A stretch of 42,388 nucleotides of DNA from Paludibacteraceae bacterium. Lineage in GTDB: Bacteria > Bacteroidota > Bacteroidia > Bacteroidales > Paludibacteraceae. The stretch is from contig JAEEMG010000078.1 in the NCBI GenBank assembly GCA_016283095.1, positions 1 through 42,388 of the forward strand. The letters are read 5' to 3'. The notes below the pieces were generated by a model. It saw only the letters and a list, made by a program, of their open reading frames with translations. It was not told the origin of the DNA and did not search any database. The first letter of the stretch is position 1, and the number at the start of each line of letters is the position of its first letter. Below, piece by piece: positions 7,071 to 15,448 of the stretch. A program made the translations under genes and the position numbers.

Positions 7071-9182
7071 AGAAATGTTTCCCCATACGTTCAGCTCACG
7101 TGCCAGGTGTGCGAGTTGGTTTACATATATCTGATTCTCTGGAAGTTTCAGATCTGGATCATTTGCTATGATGGCTATTGAGGCGTCACGTGCTCGCATG
7201 AGGATCACACCGTCGGTGGCGATGTTTGCGATACGCATTTTCATCGGTGTGCCGCTCTGCTGTGTGCCTTCAATGTCGCCCTCGCCACGCATACGTAGAT
7301 CGGCTTCCGCAATCTCAAAACCGTCGTTGGTACGGGTCATGATCTCCATTCTGCGTATTGTCTCTTTGGCAAGTTTGACATCTGTCACCAAAATGCAGTA
7401 GCTCTGGTCCGCACCTCGTCCTACTCGTCCGCGTAATTGGTGGAGCTGGCTGAGACCGAATCTTTCTGCACTCTCTATCACCATCACACTGGCGTTAGGC
7501 ACATTCACTCCAACCTCGATCACCGTCGTCGCAACCATAATATTTGCCTGGCCTGACACGAATTTCTGCATGTTCTCGTCTTTCTCCTCGGTCGTCATCT
7601 TGCCGTGAACCATACATATATTATATTGTGGTTGAGGAAACACAGCGCAAAGTCGTTGGTATCCTGCGGTAAGATTTTCAAAATCCAGTTTTTCGCTCTC
7701 CTTTATCAGCGGAAACACCACATATACCTGTCTTCCTTTGGCTATCTCCATACGCATGAAATGGTACAGACGCTCTCTGTTGGTGTCGTATTGGTGATAG
7801 GTCTGGATCGGTTTTCTGCCTGGAGGCAATTCATCAATCACGGAGACGGAGAGGTCGCCATACAGAGTCATTGCCAGTGTTCTGGGAATGGGAGTCGCTG
7901 TCATCACAAGTATGTGGGGCGGAACAGTGTTCTTATGCCATAGTTTGGAACGTTGTTCCACACCGAATCTGTGTTGCTCGTCGATGATTGCCATGCCGAG
8001 GTTGGCAAACTCCACTGTGTCTTCAAGAATAGCGTGGGTGCCGATGAGCACTTGCGTCTCCCCTGATTTTATCGACGGCAACAGTTTTTTGCGGACTGCG
8101 GCTTTCGTGCTTCCTGTAAGAAGAGCCACGTTGACGCCTATTGGAGTCAGCTGGTTGAAGATAGTCTCGAAATGTTGGTTGGCAAGGATTTCCGTCGGAG
8201 CGAGCAGACACGCTTGATAGCCATTGTCGAGAGCCATAAGCATTGTCATTGTGGCGACGAGGGTCTTTCCGCTTCCCACGTCACCCTGAAGCAGACGGTT
8301 CATCTGTTTGCCTGTGCGGACATCCTCACGTATCTCTTTCAGCACACGTTTCTGTGCGCCTGTGAGAGGGAAGGGAAGTTGTTGGTTGTAGAAGTTGTTG
8401 AAATAGTCAGCGATGCGTGAAAACACAAGACCATGTTCGTTGATCTGGCGTTTATACGCGCGCTGCATCTTCAGCTGGATATAGAAAAGTTCTTCAAACT
8501 TCAGTCTGTATTGGGCTTCTGCCAATGTTTGTGAGTTTTCCGGACTGTGGATGTTCCAGATAGCTCTGTTGAGTTCCATCAGATTCTCACGCTCACGTAT
8601 GTCAGCAGGAAGAGTCTCTTCGAGAGGCGACGTTTTCAGGTTTTGCAACTCATCCATGATGATTTGTCGAAGGCCGGCGGAATCCAGATAGTTGCGTTTC
8701 ATCTTGTCGGAGGTGTTGTACATGCTCATCAGACCATTGGTGAGATGTTTTTTTGAAGCCGACTCGATGGTGTCCATCTCAGGATGTGCGATCTGGCATC
8801 TGCCACCAAACACGGTAGGTTTGCCGAAGATGATGTATTCTTTGTCTATCTGAATACGGTCGATAAAATATTGTACACCTTGGAACCACACAAGAGATAT
8901 GGAGTCTCTTCCGTCGGAAAATTCTGCGGTGAGACGCAGTTGTCGCCCTTTGCCGACGGTTTTCATCGATACTATTTTGCCTTTTATCTGGACGTAGGTG
9001 TTTGCACCTGAAATTTCACGGATGGAGTAGAATTTGCTTCTGTCGATGTATCTGTAGGGGAAATAATACAACAAGTCTTCTGGGTGAAACACTTCTATTT
9101 CTCCCTTCAACACTTCTGCTTTGCGTGGAGATACGCCTCTGCAGTGTGTCAGTTCCCTTGTTCTGTAGAATGCAGTCGACAA
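7068..9182 (-). CDS. recG: ATP-dependent DNA helicase RecG
   Basis: Branch-migration helicase that regresses stalled replication forks and processes Holliday junctions. The N-terminal wedge with OB fold covers about 1-150 (PEDLLYYFPYRYIDRS at 35-50). The SF2 helicase core has GDVGSGKT (300-307), DEQHRFGVEQR from 401, MTATPIPRT and, further on, GVNVPNASVMVIESAERFGL and QLRGRVGRG. Length 704 aa is typical. The start codon is TTG at 9182: no ATG lies between it and the in-frame TAG upstream, and homologues begin at about this point. Its TAA stop is the first triplet of a heptad repeat. It is downstream of ispD, separated by an 89-aa orphan gene. Confidence 0.94.
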   Translation of the reverse strand: MSTAFYRTRELTHCRGVSPRKAEVLKGEIEVFHPEDLLYYFPYRYIDRSKFYSIREISGANTYVQIKGKIVSMKTVGKGRQLRLTAEFSDGRDSISLVWFQGVQYFIDRIQIDKEYIIFGKPTVFGGRCQIAHPEMDTIESASKKHLTNGLMSMYNTSDKMKRNYLDSAGLRQIIMDELQNLKTSPLEETLPADIRERENLMELNRAIWNIHSPENSQTLAEAQYRLKFEELFYIQLKMQRAYKRQINEHGLVFSRIADYFNNFYNQQLPFPLTGAQKRVLKEIREDVRTGKQMNRLLQGDVGSGKTLVATMTMLMALDNGYQACLLAPTEILANQHFETIFNQLTPIGVNVALLTGSTKAAVRKKLLPSIKSGETQVLIGTHAILEDTVEFANLGMAIIDEQHRFGVEQRSKLWHKNTVPPHILVMTATPIPRTLAMTLYGDLSVSVIDELPPGRKPIQTYHQYDTNRERLYHFMRMEIAKGRQVYVVFPLIKESEKLDFENLTAGYQRLCAVFPQPQYNICMVHGKMTTEEKDENMQKFVSGQANIMVATTVIEVGVNVPNASVMVIESAERFGLSQLHQLRGRVGRGADQSYCILVTDVKLAKETIRRMEIMTRTNDGFEIAEADLRMRGEGDIEGTQQSGTPMKMRIANIATDGVILMRARDASIAIIANDPDLKLPENQIYVNQLAHLARELNVWGNIS

Positions 9183-9232
9183 ATTATTAGTGTTATATTT
9201 ATCTTTTTCTCCAATTCTCTAATGCCAAATTA

Positions 9233-9502
9233 TCAAATCGAGAAAAATGCTTGGTGTTTACGAGTTTTATGTTTTGTCCTGAATTCTTTAATGTCATTGC
9301 ACATTTTTTCTGCTGAGACAAAGTCCTCATTCTCTCCGCACAACGACATTACAAAATTTTCGTATTCAGTTTCCTCCTTTTTTGTCTCCTTTAATTTTAC
9401 ATTAACCAATGCTTTAGCATAGGCTTTAACCATATCAATGAAATCTTTTTTTGACCAAGGCATTGATGATGGCACTTCTATTTCTATATTTATTGTTGAC
9501 AT
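9233..9502 (-). CDS. Small protein of unknown function between ispD and recG
   Basis: An 89-aa soluble, charged protein (starts MSTINIEIEVPSSMPWSKKD, Lys/Glu-rich middle, basic end). The opening beta-strand-like stretch followed by a helix recalls small antitoxins, but I cannot identify a DNA-binding fold and no toxin gene adjoins it. ATG at 9502; 41 bp after ispD and 50 bp before recG. It interrupts an ispD-recG neighbourhood that otherwise reads as one transcription unit, and it is more AT-rich than both. It may be a solitary antitoxin or a lineage-specific gene. Confidence 0.55.
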   Translation of the reverse strand: MSTINIEIEVPSSMPWSKKDFIDMVKAYAKALVNVKLKETKKEETEYENFVMSLCGENEDFVSAEKMCNDIKEFRTKHKTRKHQAFFSI

Positions 9503-9543
9503 AGTCTTAAATATTAAATGGCTTATAGTTTTTTAGTTCTCGT

Positions 9544-10221
9544 TTATCGTTTCAATATAAATTCGGCAATAGCGAGATCCATAGGAGTAGTGATTTTTAT
9601 ATTTTCACGACAGCCCTCAACCAATGTGATTTTGTGCCCTCCATATTCCACCACGCTAGCATCGTCTGTGAATGTTTCGATGAATCCGGCTCCGTATGAA
9701 CGCTTCAGCAGTTGCAAATCAAACACTTGTGGAGTCTGAACAAGTTTGACCATTCTTCTGTCTATCTGAGAGTTCTCTCCATTCTGTGAGAGAATACGTA
9801 CGGAGTCGACTGAATCAACAACAGGGACAACAGCCTTGTGTTTTGCCGCAGCATCATACAAACGGTTGATCATTTCTGCTGATACGAAAGGACGAACACC
9901 GTCGTGCACTCCGACGAGAGCATCACCGTCGGCCTGGATGGTATTCAATCCATTCAGCACGGAGTGGAAACGCGTCTTTCCTCCTTCAACAATTGTGATG
10001 CCGTCGGCATTGAAACCATACTCTTTGCAGCATTTGTTCCAATAGTCGAAATGAGTGGCAGGCAGACAAACGATTATTTTAATTCCGTCTACTGCATTTC
10101 TGAAAGCATCAATGGTGCGCAAAAGGATTGGCTTGCCGGCAATCGGCAGAAACTGTTTAGGTATTTCCGTACCCATTCTTAATCCTGAACCTCCGGCTAC
10201 TATTATCACAAATATATTCAT
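9544..10221 (-). CDS. ispD: 2-C-methyl-D-erythritol 4-phosphate cytidylyltransferase
   Basis: Transfers CMP from CTP to methylerythritol phosphate in the non-mevalonate isoprenoid pathway. The N-terminal nucleotide-binding loop AGGSGLRMGTEIPKQF (9-24) and VGVHDGVRPFVS (about 102-113) are hallmarks, followed by QTPQVFDLQLL and FTDDASVVEYGG, all typical of IspD. Length 225 aa is normal. ATG at 10221. It heads the minus-strand run ispD - orphan - recG - helicase and is divergent from metA, with only about 40 bp between the two promoter regions. Confidence 0.94.
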   Translation of the reverse strand: MNIFVIIVAGGSGLRMGTEIPKQFLPIAGKPILLRTIDAFRNAVDGIKIIVCLPATHFDYWNKCCKEYGFNADGITIVEGGKTRFHSVLNGLNTIQADGDALVGVHDGVRPFVSAEMINRLYDAAAKHKAVVPVVDSVDSVRILSQNGENSQIDRRMVKLVQTPQVFDLQLLKRSYGAGFIETFTDDASVVEYGGHKITLVEGCRENIKITTPMDLAIAEFILKR

Positions 10222-10235
10222 ACTCCACTTGTAAA

Positions 10236-10269
10236 TTTGCTCAAAAGTATTAAAAAATGCTTACCTTTG
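10236..10269 (+). promoter_or_regulatory. metA promoter
   Basis: TTTG at 10236-10239 and TACCTTTG at 10262-10269, separated by 22 bases, form a good Bacteroidota promoter. The start of transcription would be near 10275, which excludes an upstream in-frame ATG at 10257 as the metA start. The resulting leader of about 30 bases is too short for a SAM riboswitch. Confidence 0.75.
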
Positions 10270-10307
10270 CAAAGAAATTGAGGAGAGAACTAAATGAAGG
10301 AGGTTTT

Positions 10308-11237
10308 ATGCCATTAAATATACCGAAGAATTTGCCAGCTGTTGATGAATTGAAAAAGGAGAATATTTTCGTCAAGGATTCGATAGAGGCAGCCAATCAG
10401 GACATTCGACCATTGAAGATCGTGATACTTAATCTTATGCCTGTTAAGATTACGACAGAGACAGATTTGATCCGTCTTTTGTCTAATTCGCCATTGCAGA
10501 TCGAGATTGAGTTCATGCAGATCTCTAGTCACACATCGAAGCATACTCCTATCGAACACATGATGGCTTTCTATAAGAGCTTTGATGTGTTGCGTGAAAA
10601 AAAATACGACGGTATGATCATCACAGGTGCTCCTCTTGAGTTTATGGATTATGAGGAGGTGACATATTGGAACGAGTTGACGGAGATTTTTGACTGGGCA
10701 CGTACCCATGTCACATCTACTCTTTACGTTTGTTGGGGAGCTTTTGCTTCACTCTACCATTTTTATGGCATCAACAAAGTGATGACGGACTCAAAGATCT
10801 TTGGCGTGTTTGAGCATAAGATTCTTGAACCGTTGAATCCTATTTTCCGTGGATTCGACGACACTTTCTTTGTGCCTCACAGCCGTCACTGTACATTGGA
10901 TAGAGAAGAAGTCGAGGCGGTGCCAGATTTGAAGATACTTGCCGAGGGTGATATCGAGGGTGATATCCCTGGCCCTTACATGATGATGGCAAACAATGGC
11001 AGAGAATTTTTCTTGACGGGTCATCCAGAGTATGCACCGTTCACCCTTGATGGCGAATACCGTCGTGATCTGGCGAAGGGTTTGCCGATCGAACCTCCAA
11101 TCAACTACTATAAGGATAATGATCCAGAGAAGGGTCCTCATGTGAGGTGGAGAAGTTATGCGAATTTGTTCTACACCAATTGGTTGAATTATTTCGTTTA
11201 TCAGATCACTCCATACGATATCAATCTGGTGAAGTGA
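10308..11237 (+). CDS. metA: Homoserine O-acyltransferase MetA (probably acetyl-specific)
   Basis: Activates homoserine for methionine synthesis. A 309-aa MetA-family protein with LNLMPVKITTETDLIRLLSN (41-60), the nucleophile Cys142 in VCWGA, and HPEY with His239 and Glu241, the positions of the catalytic His and Glu. Residue 111 is Glu (GAPLE); work on Bacillus MetA showed that Glu here goes with acetyl-CoA use and Gly with succinyl-CoA, so I predict homoserine O-acetyltransferase despite the common succinyl name. Start at 10308 rather than 10257: the nearer ATG has AAGGAGG at 10296-10302, an unusually strong ribosome site for this phylum, and lies after the predicted transcription start. 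Confidence 0.93.
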   Translation: MPLNIPKNLPAVDELKKENIFVKDSIEAANQDIRPLKIVILNLMPVKITTETDLIRLLSNSPLQIEIEFMQISSHTSKHTPIEHMMAFYKSFDVLREKKYDGMIITGAPLEFMDYEEVTYWNELTEIFDWARTHVTSTLYVCWGAFASLYHFYGINKVMTDSKIFGVFEHKILEPLNPIFRGFDDTFFVPHSRHCTLDREEVEAVPDLKILAEGDIEGDIPGPYMMMANNGREFFLTGHPEYAPFTLDGEYRRDLAKGLPIEPPINYYKDNDPEKGPHVRWRSYANLFYTNWLNYFVYQITPYDINLVK

Positions 11238-11273
11238 TTTAGAAATACTTCGTTTGGTATGACTATAAATATG

Positions 11274-11316
11274 AAATAGGTTCCGTGTCCAATTATATGT
11301 GGTATGGAGCCTATTT
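11274..11316 (+). terminator. Inverted repeat between metA and next gene
   Basis: An 11-bp stem (AAATAGGTTCC 11274-11284 with GGAGCCTATTT 11306-11316, one G-T pair) around a 21-base loop. It ends in only three Ts, so termination would be weak; it may instead be a leader hairpin of the lipoprotein gene whose ATG follows 16 bases later. Confidence 0.4.
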
Positions 11317-11331
11317 GCATTGATAATAGAT

Positions 11332-11898
11332 ATGGAATGGATCAGGAAAAGAATTAAGATATGGAGGGTTTGTTCCAAGGTTTTGTTTTGTCTGACGACT
11401 ATTGCTTTTTACACTTGCTCTTCTTCAACCGACAAGACAAATGAGTTTCAGTGTAATGGTGGAATCGTGAGATTGGACCAGGTGAACGACAGTCTGCATT
11501 TCTTGAAATTCATCCGCAATGATTCAGTGGTTTCTGAGTGGATGCTGAAATATCCCGTCTATCGGCTAGATCATGGAGATTTGGATGGCGACGGGAAGGA
11601 AGAGATCGCTGTGGGTGTGATAAAGAGCACTCGGTATTTCAAGAATAAGGGGAAACGGTTGTTCATTTTCCAACTCAATTCTTACGGCCATATCAGACCG
11701 TTGTGGCTGGGATCCAGAGCCGGCAGTGAACTGATTGATTTCCATATCGAACGTGATTCTGTCCCTGCACGTGTCATCACTCAAAACGAGTATGACGAGC
11801 GTATATTTCCTGATTCTATCAACAGTCGGAATTTTAAGGGGATACGTTTCAAACTTGGTGTTTTTGGATTAAATTTTGAAAATTACGTAACAAAATAA
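11332..11898 (+). CDS. Lipoprotein with a DxDGDGKEE calcium-type loop
   Basis: A 188-aa predicted lipoprotein. The N-terminus is basic (MEWIRKRIKIW), then hydrophobic, ending in a lipobox before Cys (AFYTC). The segment HGDLDGDGKEEIAVGVI resembles the calcium-binding loop of FG-GAP/VCBS-type beta-propeller repeats, but only one copy is seen, so it is not a full propeller. I take ATG 11332 as start; a GTG at 11299 in frame would place 11 extra residues before the signal. It precedes the DUF3160 lipoprotein by 7 bp and is likely co-transcribed with it. Function unknown. Confidence 0.7.
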   Translation: MEWIRKRIKIWRVCSKVLFCLTTIAFYTCSSSTDKTNEFQCNGGIVRLDQVNDSLHFLKFIRNDSVVSEWMLKYPVYRLDHGDLDGDGKEEIAVGVIKSTRYFKNKGKRLFIFQLNSYGHIRPLWLGSRAGSELIDFHIERDSVPARVITQNEYDERIFPDSINSRNFKGIRFKLGVFGLNFENYVTK

Positions 11899-11905
11899 AA
11901 AGCCT

Positions 11906-14422
11906 ATGAAAAGAATATACATGGCATGCGTATTTATCGCAAGTGTGATATTGGCGGCTTGCAATGATAAAGCTGCGGAGGTGCCAGGCTCAACAAACAA
12001 TTCCGATAGTATTTCGGTTAATGCGGAAACAGAACAAGCAGAATTTGACAGTTTACTTTTAGATTCCATAGACTACAATATGGATCTCAACAGATTATCG
12101 TATTCGGATCTGTACTTGTTGTATCACTATCCATACGCAAAACATGCGTTCTGGTTTAAGGAGTATGAACTTAATGCAAGATATTATTCTTTGAAATGGT
12201 ATGAAGATCTTATTTATGAGACTTACTATGAAGAAAAATCGTATGACGGTGGAAGTTATTGGGAACTGAAGGCGGATTTGAGTTCCGACTATTGGAAGAG
12301 ATGGTACAATGATTACGATCGTTTGAAGGAATCGACATCTCTGACTCCAGCAGAAAAGGCTTTTGTCAAGCGAGTTAAGGCTCGTATGGCTGAACTGGAG
12401 AATGAGAGGTATACAAATGTGGAAGGATTCAAACTCTACAATGCCGAACATATAGTGAATAAATTAAGCATTATGGACGATCCTGATTTGATGCCGCTGT
12501 TGAAAAAGAATGGTTTTGCTTTGCAATCTTCCAACTATATACAGCTGTTTCAAATCTACGAGCAGAACGACTATAATATGGTGCCAAGCTACGTCACCAC
12601 GGATATTATGCTCCAACTTTTCAGCCTCTACAACCGTTACGTGCTTGACGGCATAGAGCAGGAGTCTATAACTCCGGCTCTAAATAAGATGTGTGGAGGT
12701 CTTTACAAAAAATCTAAAGCAATAGCAGAAACAATTAAAGATCCAGAACTCAAAGAGATAGCTGAATTCTCTGTCGCATATTATGCTGTTGCTTTATCTC
12801 TGCTCAACGAATCGAAATATGAGGTTCCAAACTCATTCAAAGAGTTGTATGATGCGGAATTGAAGCTGATTAAAGCGGAAAATGACGAGTTTTCTCCACT
12901 TTTGAAGACAGATGCCAAGTTTGGATATAGTTTGTTCAAGCCACGTGCCCAGTATACAAGAACAGAAGCAAGCCAACGATACTTCCGTACGATGATGTGG
13001 CTTCAGACTGCTTACTTATGTGCTCAAAATAACGGTTTGCAGAAAGCTCTCTTCATGGCGAAAGTTTTCAATGATAGCGACGCTGATGTAAAAGAGGCTG
13101 CAAAACAGGCATTCGATCCGTTGAATTATTTGATGGGCGAGCCAAACAATATTCCGATTCTTGAACTGTCTACTCAATTGGACAAACTTGGAATTGTCGA
13201 CTTCGAGCAACTGCTTGATCCAAAAGTGATGGATAACGCATCTGTCGCTATTATCGAAGCCAACAAGAGCAAGAGCAGTATTCAACCTAAGATTCAGATC
13301 AGCTGTCAGCCAAAGATCAATTTTATTCCACAACGTTATGTCCCAGATGGAGACATCTTGAACATGATGGCTGACAGTTTGCCGAATGCTGCACGTGCAT
13401 ATCCGCGTGGAGTGGATGTGTTTGATGCTTTTGGTATAAAAGCGGCAAAAGCACTTAACGATACATTCTTCAAAGATAATAAGGAGTGGAAGGAATATCC
13501 GATGTACAGAAAGAAGGCGAGTGACAAATTCTCTGCTTTCAATGAGTGGGAAAAAACCGCCTACAACAAATGGATCCACATGTTGGTTGAATTGCAGACA
13601 CCAGACAAACAATATCCTGGCTATATGCAAACCAGCAGTTGGCAGCTGAAAAACTTGAACAGTGCGTTGGCGTCATGGTCGGAATTGAAGCACAACTCGA
13701 TTTTGTATGCGGTGCAGCCAGTGTGTGCGGAGTGCGGCGGCGGAGATGAAGACCATTTGCCAGACCCTGTGCTTGTCGGTTATGTTGAGCCGAATCTGAA
13801 ATTCTGGAAAACGTTGAAGCAGGCCATAGAGCAAACTTACGAGATGGCAAAACGTGCAGGATACGATGTGGAAAACAATTTTGAAGTAGGTAGAAACCTG
13901 AGTGGTCAGACAGAATCATTTTTGAAAACTGTGGACTTCCTTATCCGCATCAGTGAGAAGGAGTTGCAAGGCAAACGACTTACAACAGAAGAGTATGAGA
14001 CGATAAGAACTATCGGCAGTAATGTAGAATATATGACGGTAGGTTTCTTAGCTGATCATAAACTGTATGCTGATTGGACATCCGTGGCTGATGTAGACAA
14101 AAAGATGCCAGTCGTGGCTGATATCTACACCAGAAATGTATTGTCATGTAAGAAGAGTGGAATCCTTCATGCTGGAGTCGGCAGAGCCAACATGATTTAT
14201 GTGGTAGTGGAGATAAATGGTCATTTCTATCTGACTCGTGGAGCAACATTTAGCTATTATGAGTTTGTACGTTCATTAAACGAACGTCTGACTGACGAGG
14301 AATGGCAAAAATTGAATGAGAGTCCTCAATGTCCGAATGTTCCAGATTGGATCACACCATTCATGATCAACAAGCCTGTAAAGAGAGATAATGTTGACTA
14401 TCTGTATTCGTCGGGTTGCTAA
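11906..14422 (+). CDS. DUF3160-family lipoprotein
   Basis: A large surface or periplasmic lipoprotein (838 aa). The signal MKRIYMACVFIASVILAAC ends in a lipobox (LAAC, Cys19). The segment around 225-250 (VPSYVTTDIMLQLFSLYNRY) and the long helical body match the DUF3160 family, for which no function is established. A Cys-x2-Cys pair (VCAECGGGDEDH) near 610 could bind metal. It has no membrane segment after the signal. It overlaps the next gene (CapA-like) by 32 bases, pointing to translational coupling, and follows the small lipoprotein by 7 bp, so the three probably form a unit. Confidence 0.82.
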   Translation: MKRIYMACVFIASVILAACNDKAAEVPGSTNNSDSISVNAETEQAEFDSLLLDSIDYNMDLNRLSYSDLYLLYHYPYAKHAFWFKEYELNARYYSLKWYEDLIYETYYEEKSYDGGSYWELKADLSSDYWKRWYNDYDRLKESTSLTPAEKAFVKRVKARMAELENERYTNVEGFKLYNAEHIVNKLSIMDDPDLMPLLKKNGFALQSSNYIQLFQIYEQNDYNMVPSYVTTDIMLQLFSLYNRYVLDGIEQESITPALNKMCGGLYKKSKAIAETIKDPELKEIAEFSVAYYAVALSLLNESKYEVPNSFKELYDAELKLIKAENDEFSPLLKTDAKFGYSLFKPRAQYTRTEASQRYFRTMMWLQTAYLCAQNNGLQKALFMAKVFNDSDADVKEAAKQAFDPLNYLMGEPNNIPILELSTQLDKLGIVDFEQLLDPKVMDNASVAIIEANKSKSSIQPKIQISCQPKINFIPQRYVPDGDILNMMADSLPNAARAYPRGVDVFDAFGIKAAKALNDTFFKDNKEWKEYPMYRKKASDKFSAFNEWEKTAYNKWIHMLVELQTPDKQYPGYMQTSSWQLKNLNSALASWSELKHNSILYAVQPVCAECGGGDEDHLPDPVLVGYVEPNLKFWKTLKQAIEQTYEMAKRAGYDVENNFEVGRNLSGQTESFLKTVDFLIRISEKELQGKRLTTEEYETIRTIGSNVEYMTVGFLADHKLYADWTSVADVDKKMPVVADIYTRNVLSCKKSGILHAGVGRANMIYVVVEINGHFYLTRGATFSYYEFVRSLNERLTDEEWQKLNESPQCPNVPDWITPFMINKPVKRDNVDYLYSSGC

Positions 14423-15350
14423 ATACATATTTCTCTTTTTAGCCGTAATAGCAAATAGCTGTTCTTCTGGAGACGTGGGGCATCGCGTCTCCACTAACAA
14501 AGATGAGTTCAGCATTCTGTTTACAGGCGATGTCTTGCTCGACCGTGGAGTGAGGACGCAGATAGAGCGGAATGGGATCGACCATATTTTTTCGGCTGTA
14601 AAAGATTCCTTTCTGGCGGCTGATGCGACGGTGATCAATCTTGAATGTCCGCTTACCGACGTCTACACCCCAGTGATGAAAAAGTATATTTTCAAAGCTG
14701 ATGAGAAGTGGGCAGCGTCGTTAAGAAAATGTGGAGTAACCCATGCCGCTATGGCCAACAACCATACTTACGACCAAGGCAGTACTGGATTGGAACATAC
14801 TGTCAGGGCACTAAACGACAATGGCATTGTCCCGATGGGGTTTGGCTATACGGATGAAGAGCGTGCCAAACCTGTTGAATTGGAGAAAAACGGAATCAAA
14901 GTAGCTCTTTTCAACAGTGTGTCTCTGCGACTTGAAAACTGGATCCAGACAGACGGTGAACCTGGGATATGTATGGCGAAAGGCAACGAGTTGGCAAACC
15001 ATATTTCTGCTTACAGACTAAAACATCCCGATACAAAAATAATTGCCGTTGTGCATTGGGGCATAGAGTTTATGCCATTCCCATCCAATCAGCAACAAAT
15101 GGATGCCATGCTATTGGCATCTGCTGGTGCGGATGTGATTGTGGGGCATCATCCGCATATTGTGCAACCGGTGAAAAAGATTCAAAACTGTACGGTGATA
15201 TACAGCCTTGGAAATTTTGTCTTTGACCAAAAGAGAGAGGATGGCAACAAGGCTCAGATGGTTAAAGTGACGTTTGGCAAAAAAGAGACCAGGGTCAATC
15301 TGTATGATATTGATATAGTGAAATGTAGGCCTGAGGTGAGCAGAAAGTAA
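14391..15350 (+). CDS. CapA-family (PGA_cap) lipoprotein
   Basis: A 319-aa lipoprotein of the CapA/PgsA-like metallophosphatase family, named after poly-gamma-glutamate capsule proteins. The signal ends in a lipobox before Cys (IANSC). Family motifs: FTGDVLLDRGVR (about 44-55), VINLECPLTD (about 80-89), AAMANNHTYDQG (about 118-129), VVHWGIEF (about 219-226) and VGHHPHIVQP (about 251-260); these Asp, Asn and His residues match the metal site of the calcineurin-like fold. No capBC genes are here, so capsule synthesis is not implied; many Bacteroidota carry such proteins alone. ATG 14391 overlaps the DUF3160 gene by 32 bases. Confidence 0.87.
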   Translation: MLTICIRRVAKYIFLFLAVIANSCSSGDVGHRVSTNKDEFSILFTGDVLLDRGVRTQIERNGIDHIFSAVKDSFLAADATVINLECPLTDVYTPVMKKYIFKADEKWAASLRKCGVTHAAMANNHTYDQGSTGLEHTVRALNDNGIVPMGFGYTDEERAKPVELEKNGIKVALFNSVSLRLENWIQTDGEPGICMAKGNELANHISAYRLKHPDTKIIAVVHWGIEFMPFPSNQQQMDAMLLASAGADVIVGHHPHIVQPVKKIQNCTVIYSLGNFVFDQKREDGNKAQMVKVTFGKKETRVNLYDIDIVKCRPEVSRK

Positions 15351-15377
15351 AATATTAGGCAATAATTGTTTGATATA

Positions 15378-15409
15378 TTGAAAAATGCTGTAAAAAGTTT
15401 GTAATTTTG
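15378..15409 (+). promoter_or_regulatory. sufS promoter
   Basis: TTG at 15378-15380, then 21 bases, then TAATTTTG at 15402-15409 followed by C. This fits the Bacteroidota consensus and would start transcription near 15415, about 35 bases before the sufS ATG. Confidence 0.65.
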
Positions 15410-15448
15410 CAGTCCAAAAAAACGAACAGCCGTAAAACGAAAAAGCAA

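Noticed and set aside
10257-10307. Longer metA start at 10257
   Set aside because: It precedes the predicted transcription start and the AAGGAGG site belongs to ATG 10308.
10791-11378. 195-aa open frame antisense to metA
   Set aside because: Lies across a well-supported gene and its terminator region; no recognisable features.
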